64,000 bases of DNA. Origin: UMGS1279 sp045536815 (GTDB lineage: Bacteria > Bacillota > Clostridia > Oscillospirales > Acutalibacteraceae). Of the stretch, positions 59,036-64,000 are shown in pieces (position 1 is the stretch's first letter; each line of letters opens with the position of its first letter). The notes under the pieces are model-generated. The model saw nothing but the letters and a program-made list of their open reading frames with translations. It made no database searches and was not told the origin of the DNA. Both the position numbers and the translations under genes were made by a program. The stretch spans positions 13,173-77,172 of the forward strand of contig JAZSOH010000008.1 of assembly GCA_045536815.1 (NCBI GenBank). The letters are read 5' to 3'.

Positions 59036-62000
59036 TTATGAAAAATTCCATACGGATTTATAGAAACTGCAACGCAAACTTGAATAATTAGCAAAATCTG
59101 GTGAACACTCACCTTTTAGCATTTCAGCAATAACAGTCTCTGTTAGTGTAAAATATGTGTATGTTGGAGAATTTAGGTCAACGAGTCTATAAGTTACTGA
59201 TAAAGTCGACGTTGCCTTTGATGTTGCATTTAAAATATACTCATACTTAATAGTACCGCACGTACTCCAAGAGTACGCAGGAACACTAGAAATGCTCCAA
59301 TTTTTTGCAGTAGATATATACGCTGTTTGTAAGCCTGTGCCATAGAAAGCGTATGTTCCTAAAGTGTTTACGCTTTCTGGGATAGTAACGGTTGTGAGAG
59401 AAGAGCAACCGTAGAAACTGTAATTAGAAATTTGATATACTTTGTTTGGTATATATATCGACTTAAGAGAGGAACAGTTGTAAAAAGCTTCGACAGCAAT
59501 TAATCCCAAATTACTATTTTCCGAAATATATACATTCTCTAAAGCAGTACATCCATAAAAACTTTGATAACCTATGGCTATGCAATTATCAGGAATAGTA
59601 ATTGCTTTTAGTCTTGTGCAACCATAAAATGCCGCCCCGCCTATTTCTGTTATATTACTTGAATAATTTATATTTACAGTCTCTAATGCCGTACAATTAT
59701 AGAAGCTATTTCCTCTTATCAATGTTAATGAGTCTGGCAGCGAAATTTCTCTTAGTGATATGCAGTCTTGGAAGGCATATCCCCCCATATTAGTACATTT
59801 GCTACCATCATTAAATATCACAGTTTCAAGTTGGGTACAATTTGTAAAAGCATAATCGCCAAATATGGTTATATTATTAGGAATTACTATTTCTTTCAAA
59901 TTCGTTAAGTTTTTAAATCCTTCGGTGCAAATTTGAGTTACAGGAACACCTTTGTAGGTATTTGGTATTACGATTTTAGATGTTCCAGGAGCATTTACTC
60001 CTGCTTTTACAGCATATGAGCCATCATCTAGTTCGACAAATTCCAAATAAGATAGTTGCTCTACCGCACTAACCAGACCGCTCAAATCGTGTGTTTCGGT
60101 AGTTTTGTCGGTATAGTAGATAATAAGATTTGTGCCTGAAATCTCGGTTTTAGTAACACCTCTGCCGTCTGCACCCTTTAAACTTGCAAGCCATTCTTCA
60201 AGGGTTCCTTCATAATCTGGATATGCTTCGCAATAAAGTTCATAGGCAGATTTACCGTCAACACCATCTTTACCTGCAGGACCTTGGTCGCCTTTATCTC
60301 CCTTATCGCCCTTAGGACCCTTAATATTACCTAAAAGAGTTAATGTGCCATCTTCACCGTATTTTACGGATAAGTTGCCGTTTTCATCAAGAGAGAGTAT
60401 AGGTGTTAAACCGTTGGCACCGGCAACGCCTTGGATACCTTGAGGACCTTGCGGACCACGAATGGGACCTAAGTTGGTGGTGCCGTCGTCTGTTTCAATG
60501 ACAAGCTCGTAGTTGGCGGTCAGGCTTATTGATTTAATACCGTTACCGTCTTCACCATTTTTACCGTCTGCACCAACAATGGATTTTTCGATGATAATAT
60601 CCCCACCGTATTTCATGTCAATAACAAGGTAGTTATTTTCGTTTACGGTAATGCCGACAATACCGTCACCGTCGGCACCGTTTTGACCATTAGCACCATC
60701 TTGTGCAACTGCTTTTTTGCCCGTATCAACGCCGTCTATCCACCAGTTATTATTGGCACCGATTTCGGGAGTTTTACCGTTTTCACCATTTACACCGTTT
60801 TGACCTGTAACTGCAACTTCGGTATTCTCATCACCAATCCACCAAGTACCGTTTTTGATATAAGGTGTCTTACCGTCTTTTCCATCAACACCAAGGGCTT
60901 TTACGCCTGTAGATTGATTGTTGATATACCAAAAACCGTCTTTGATTTCAGGTGTAGCACCGTCATTACCGTTAGTACCATTTTGACCGGCATTTCCTGT
61001 TGCTTTAACATTAAGTGAAGAATAACTATTACCGTTATCATAAGATACATACCAATAATTATCATCACCAATTTTAAGCATGGGTGTAGTACCGTCAGTA
61101 CCATTCTGGCCGTTACTACCGTTAGTTCCATTAGCACCGGTAGCCTTTACATTTAGAGAAGCATAGTTCTTGCCTTCATCATAGGAAACATACCAGTAAT
61201 TATCTTCGCCAATTTTAAGCAACGGTGTGATACCCTTATCGCCTTTTTGGCCGTCTTCACCTGCAGCTTTTGTATTAAGCGAGGTGTAATTATTACCGTT
61301 ATCGTATGATACGAACCAATAATCATTTTCGATTTTTAGAATGGGTGTAACACCGTTTTCACCATTAGTACCATTCGCACCGTCAGTACCCTGTGCTTTT
61401 ACATTTGTGTTTTCATTACCTATGTACCAGTAACCGTTTTTGATGGTTGGGCTTATACCGTTTTCACCATTATCGCCCTTATCTCCTTTAGCGTCACCAA
61501 GTTCTACAAACGAAGTGCCATTATCATAAGATACATACCATTTATCATTTTCAATTTTAAGTTGAGGTGTTATACCATTTTCACCATCAACGGCAACGGC
61601 TTTAAAAGATGTTTTATTATCGCCGAATTTCCAATATCCATCATCGGTAATGGTGGGCGTGATACCGTCAGAACCTTTGGCATCGCCAAGTTCTGTATAT
61701 GTAACGCCGTTATCGTAAGATACTTTCCATTTTCCGTCTTCAATTATAAGCTGAGGTGTAATACCGTCTGCACCCTTAAGATTTTCAAACTTGTAAACCT
61801 TTTCACTGTTTGTAAGGGTAATTGTCATAACACCATTTGAAAGTGTGATGTTATCAATACCAACGCCGTCTTTACCATCTTTACCATCAGCACCAGGTTC
61901 TCCCTGAGGTCCTGTTGCACCGGTTTCGCCCTTATCGCCCTTAGGACCTTGGTCGCCCTTTTCACCCTTAAGGCTCTCTATCCAGGCGGTTTCATTATCT

Positions 62001-63484
62001 TTATTGGTAAGGCCTAAACGCTTTGCAATTTGGAATGCAGATTCACCGGTATCGCCTTTATCACCTTTGTCGCCCTTATCACCTTTATCACCTTTAGCGC
62101 CGTTTTGTCCGTCGGCACCTTTTTCTCCGGTAGCTTTAATATTTGTAGATGTGTAATTAATACCACCGTCAATAGAAATTTCCCACTCATTTGTGGTCGG
62201 GTTAATACGAACAACAGGTGAAACACCATTGTCACCGTCTGCACCCTTTAAAGATTCGAGCCAATCTGCAACAGAAACGGTTGATGAAATAAGACCTGTT
62301 TCAATAGCAAGTTCATAAGCAGATTTGCCGTTTGCACCGCTTTGTCCTTTTAAAGACTCTAACCATTCATCATATGTTAAATTAGGCTTGTTTTCGAGAG
62401 CTACTTCATAAGCAGATTTGCCGTTTGCACGAATACCTGTGTCAACCGTTCCTATCCACCAATTTCCGTTAGTATCAATATGGGGTGTAACACCTGCTGC
62501 ACCAGTAGCACCGGTATCTCCCTTGTCACCCTTTTGACCCTGTGCACCTGTGTCACCTTTATCGCCTTTATCTCCTTTATCTCCTTTGTCTCCCTTAGGA
62601 CCTTGGTCGCCTGTTTGGCCTGCAGCGCCAGTTTCGCCTTTAGGTCCTTGTGCAGAGATACCTGTATCGGTAGTTCCAATCCACCAATTGCCGTCTTTTA
62701 TGTAAGGGGTTGCACCATCGTTACCTGTTGCGCCAGTATCACCCTTGTCACCTTTAAGACCCTGTGCACCGGTTTCGCCCTTAGGTCCTTGAGCACCGGT
62801 ATCACCTTTTGCGCCTTTAAGACTTTCAATCCATTCGGCTTCACTTATTGCAGTAGTTTTACCGGTTATAACTGCAATTTCATAAGCAGATAAACCATTC
62901 ATACCGCTTGTACCAACAACTTTTCCTAGATTGATATTTTTTTCATCAGAAAATGAAAGAACGAGTTCACCACTATCGTTTATATCGACATCAGTAATAC
63001 CAATGCCATCGGTACCGTTTACACCATCGATACCGTCTTTACCATCTTTACCGTTGGCACCATTGATACCATCTTTACCGTCAACACCTACGGCTTTACC
63101 AAGATTAATATTGGTATCGTCTGAAAGCGTTAATACTAATTCTCCGTTATTATTAAAAGACGCAGTTTTAATGCCTACCGGACTGCTCTCAGATAAGCGG
63201 TTTAACGCAGAAGTCCATTCTGCTTCTGTGCCTTTATAACCGCTATCTACCGCAATTTCATAAGCGGATTTGCCGGACAGGGAGTCAAGCCATTCTTGCA
63301 CCGTGCCTTTATAACCGTTTTCCACCGCCAATTCATAGGCCGATAAACCATTTGTAATGGTAGTCGAAGCAGGGACACTACCTCTGTTGTGGATAAAAGT
63401 TGCTATTCCACCGGATATACCGACCACAAGAGCGATAGCAACAATTACCGCAATAAACTTTTTAAAAAATTTCTTTTTGTTCAT
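59036..63484 (-). CDS. collagen-like / leucine-rich-repeat modular surface protein
   Basis: A 1482-aa exported protein. Lys-rich start and one hydrophobic segment (about 9-31) act as signal or anchor. Residues about 40-1130 mix Gly-X-Y collagen-like tracts (GPKGDKGDKG, GQNGTNG, GADGKDG types) with recurring modules. There are seven SAYE-x-A...EW-x-x-SLKG units of about 25 residues, about 13 units G-x-TP...W (WWIG...TG or WYVSYDNG...Y types), and about seven short beta units (GELVLTLSDDTNINLG type). Residues about 1135-1400 hold BspA-type LRR_5 repeats (AFTNCTQLETV, SFYNCTALETV, AFYGCTRLKAI). A Cys-containing tail of about 75 residues follows. No LPXTG, SLH, choline-binding or dockerin signal is visible, so any wall attachment is unexplained; the N-terminal segment may anchor it. 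It is probably a long adhesin or host/mucus-binding filament. The ribosome binding site is AAGGAAGG. Confidence 0.93.
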   Translation of the reverse strand: MNKKKFFKKFIAVIVAIALVVGISGGIATFIHNRGSVPASTTITNGLSAYELAVENGYKGTVQEWLDSLSGKSAYEIAVDSGYKGTEAEWTSALNRLSESSPVGIKTASFNNNGELVLTLSDDTNINLGKAVGVDGKDGINGANGKDGKDGIDGVNGTDGIGITDVDINDSGELVLSFSDEKNINLGKVVGTSGMNGLSAYEIAVITGKTTAISEAEWIESLKGAKGDTGAQGPKGETGAQGLKGDKGDTGATGNDGATPYIKDGNWWIGTTDTGISAQGPKGETGAAGQTGDQGPKGDKGDKGDKGDKGDTGAQGQKGDKGDTGATGAAGVTPHIDTNGNWWIGTVDTGIRANGKSAYEVALENKPNLTYDEWLESLKGQSGANGKSAYELAIETGLISSTVSVADWLESLKGADGDNGVSPVVRINPTTNEWEISIDGGINYTSTNIKATGEKGADGQNGAKGDKGDKGDKGDKGDTGESAFQIAKRLGLTNKDNETAWIESLKGEKGDQGPKGDKGETGATGPQGEPGADGKDGKDGVGIDNITLSNGVMTITLTNSEKVYKFENLKGADGITPQLIIEDGKWKVSYDNGVTYTELGDAKGSDGITPTITDDGYWKFGDNKTSFKAVAVDGENGITPQLKIENDKWYVSYDNGTSFVELGDAKGDKGDNGENGISPTIKNGYWYIGNENTNVKAQGTDGANGTNGENGVTPILKIENDYWFVSYDNGNNYTSLNTKAAGEDGQKGDKGITPLLKIGEDNYWYVSYDEGKNYASLNVKATGANGTNGSNGQNGTDGTTPMLKIGDDNYWYVSYDNGNSYSSLNVKATGNAGQNGTNGNDGATPEIKDGFWYINNQSTGVKALGVDGKDGKTPYIKNGTWWIGDENTEVAVTGQNGVNGENGKTPEIGANNNWWIDGVDTGKKAVAQDGANGQNGADGDGIVGITVNENNYLVIDMKYGGDIIIEKSIVGADGKNGEDGNGIKSISLTANYELVIETDDGTTNLGPIRGPQGPQGIQGVAGANGLTPILSLDENGNLSVKYGEDGTLTLLGNIKGPKGDKGDKGDQGPAGKDGVDGKSAYELYCEAYPDYEGTLEEWLASLKGADGRGVTKTEISGTNLIIYYTDKTTETHDLSGLVSAVEQLSYLEFVELDDGSYAVKAGVNAPGTSKIVIPNTYKGVPVTQICTEGFKNLTNLKEIVIPNNITIFGDYAFTNCTQLETVIFNDGSKCTNMGGYAFQDCISLREISLPDSLTLIRGNSFYNCTALETVNINYSSNITEIGGAAFYGCTRLKAITIPDNCIAIGYQSFYGCTALENVYISENSNLGLIAVEAFYNCSSLKSIYIPNKVYQISNYSFYGCSSLTTVTIPESVNTLGTYAFYGTGLQTAYISTAKNWSISSVPAYSWSTCGTIKYEYILNATSKATSTLSVTYRLVDLNSPTYTYFTLTETVIAEMLKGECSPDFANYSSLRCSFYKSVWNFS
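59036..63484 (-). repeat. internal tandem and interspersed repeats in the collagen-like gene
   Basis: The DNA from about 60,200 to 63,340 consists largely of repeated GGT/GGA-rich codon blocks encoding Gly-X-Y triplets and three further repeat types. Long spurious open frames occur on the plus strand because of this periodicity. Recombination between copies would be expected to change the protein's length in frame. Confidence 0.85.
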
Positions 63485-63526
63485 AACAATCCTTCCTTTT
63501 AATTAAAATTGCCTATTATAATATTT

Positions 63527-63555
63527 ATTATAACACTTTTTAATTGTTTTGTCCA
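63527..63555 (-). promoter_or_regulatory. promoter of the collagen-like/LRR gene
   Basis: On the minus strand TGGACA, 17 nt, TATAAT. A second TATAAT follows closely at 63515-63520. The -35 lies about 27 nt from the inverted repeat at 63582-63614. Confidence 0.75.
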
Positions 63556-63581
63556 CTGTATTATTACAAATAATATCCAAA

Positions 63582-63614
63582 AGTCAACCAATAAATAGTA
63601 AAATGTTGTTGACT
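63582..63614. promoter_or_regulatory. inverted repeat, candidate operator
   Basis: AGTCAAC and GTTGACT form a perfect 7-bp inverted repeat separated by 19 nt; flanking AATAT (63572-63576) and ATATT (63616-63620) extend the symmetry. It lies between the divergent collagen-like gene and the XRE regulator and is a plausible binding site for that regulator. Confidence 0.5.
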
Positions 63615-63640
63615 GATATTGAAAGGTGGGTACAAACAAA

Positions 63641-63925
63641 GTGAACTTTGGTGAAAAATTAAAGATGCTTAGAACCGGTCAAAAATTATCGCAGCGAGAA
63701 TTAGCCGAAAGACTTGGAGTTGCTAAGTCTGTTATTTCATATTATGAATCTGGGGACAGATACCCATCTTATGATGTTTTGGTTAAAATGGTGCACCTGT
63801 TCCACGTTACAACCGATTATCTTCTTGATATAGAAAAGGTTCGTATGCTTGATGTTTCAAACCTTTCAGAAGAAGAAATTGATGTAGTTATAAATGTTAT
63901 AAAAGCCCTTGAAAATAAGAAATAA
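63641..63925 (+). CDS. XRE-family transcriptional regulator
   Basis: A 94-aa DNA-binding protein. GTG 63641 is the likely start, with AAAGGTGGG upstream; an in-frame GTG at 63626 overlaps that site. The Cro/C1-type HTH spans about residues 3-60: NFGEKLKMLRTGQKLSQREL, LGVAKSVISYYESGDRYPSYD and VTTDYLLDIE. A short C-terminal helix (SEEEIDVVINVIKALENKK) probably dimerises. It is divergent from the collagen-like/LRR gene with an inverted repeat between them, so it may control that gene and itself. Confidence 0.9.
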   Translation: MNFGEKLKMLRTGQKLSQRELAERLGVAKSVISYYESGDRYPSYDVLVKMVHLFHVTTDYLLDIEKVRMLDVSNLSEEEIDVVINVIKALENKK

Positions 63926-64000
63926 TTTCTTTATAAATAGTTTATCATAGTAGGTGAGAATAAAATTTCCCACACAAAAATTAACCGATAGATTTTGCTG
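63926..64000. other. right edge, no gene seen
   Basis: After the regulator's stop the sequence is AT-rich. A small imperfect hairpin (GTGAGAA...TTTCCCAC, about 63952-63972) is present without a clear T-run. Nothing else is supported. Confidence 0.3.

Noticed and set aside
59602..63239. Several plus-strand open frames opposite the collagen-like gene (for example 60683-61018, 61562-61840, 62480-62893, 62931-63239)
   Set aside because: They are reading-frame shadows of the Gly-rich repeat codons, have low-complexity translations without ribosome binding sites, and oppose a clean 1482-codon gene.
60200..63340. CRISPR-like or other DNA repeat array
   Set aside because: Repeats are coding, in frame, of varying length and without uniform spacers.

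Overview
The window is low-GC DNA and reads as a Gram-positive, low-GC anaerobe of the class Clostridia, probably an Oscillospiraceae/Ruminococcaceae-type gut lineage. This is an inference from several features: a PolC-type replicative polymerase, an HPr/Crh-like protein, PyrK/PyrD type 1B, canonical sigma-A promoters mostly with 17-nt spacers, strong AGGAGG-type ribosome binding sites, a BofC-like domain protein, and the gene order pyrH-frr-uppS-cdsA-dxr-rseP-ispG-polC. No ribosomal RNA or taxon-specific marker settles the genus.

Layout. 1-1.5 kb: the end of an apparent integrative element, with a zinc-ribbon tyrosine integrase facing the 3' end of tRNA-Pro(GGG). 1.7-7.1 kb (mostly minus strand): an HPr-like regulator, rimM-trmD, and ylxM-ffh-rpsP-khpA. 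An oppositely oriented membrane-anchored gene splits the translation/SRP cluster into two units. 7.2-14.5 kb: envelope functions, namely an orphan oligopeptide-binding lipoprotein, a MacB/FtsX-like ABC exporter, a small BofC-like protein and a class A penicillin-binding protein. 14.6-25.4 kb: a long plus-strand run for UMP kinase, ribosome recycling, undecaprenyl-PP and phospholipid precursors, the MEP pathway, the site-2 protease, PolC and a GNAT acetyltransferase. 25.6-29.8 kb: a G5/M23 cell-wall peptidase, a DUF3343 plus class V aminotransferase pair, and an orphan L-rhamnose isomerase.

29.9-51.9 kb is the metabolic core. A pyrimidine operon (pyrC-carB-pyrK-pyrD-pyrF-pyrE-pyrB) lies behind a transcription attenuator. 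It is followed by a purine operon (purE-purC-purF-purM-purN-purO-purV-purD-purL) behind a ZTP riboswitch with an overlapping terminator, and then formate-THF ligase, which supplies the formyl-THF used by PurN and PurV. Several enzymes here are non-standard: PyrB carries the zinc domain of PyrI, PurF has Gly where the catalytic Cys should be, and PurH is split into a separate AICAR transformylase and an archaeal-type IMP cyclohydrolase. carA, purK, purB and purA are not in the window.

52-56.7 kb: an AbrB-type regulator, then a minus-strand cluster of an ABC exporter, a COG0523 metallochaperone GTPase with a very His/Cys-rich loop, a second COG0523-like protein with a YcgQ-like C-terminus, and a C_GCAxxG_C_C redox protein, which suggests metal handling. 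56.8 kb: tRNA-Leu(GAG). 57-64 kb is accessory in character: a 560-aa membrane-anchored protein of unknown function, a 1482-aa collagen-like/leucine-rich-repeat surface protein built from at least four interleaved module types, and a divergent XRE regulator with an inverted repeat in the shared intergenic region.

The most unusual items are the modular collagen-like/LRR protein with its divergent regulator, a PolC that appears to lack the proofreading exonuclease domain, the Cys-less PurF inside the pur operon, and the HPr with Arg at position 15. I found no CRISPR array, toxin-antitoxin pair, or recognisable defence or phage module.
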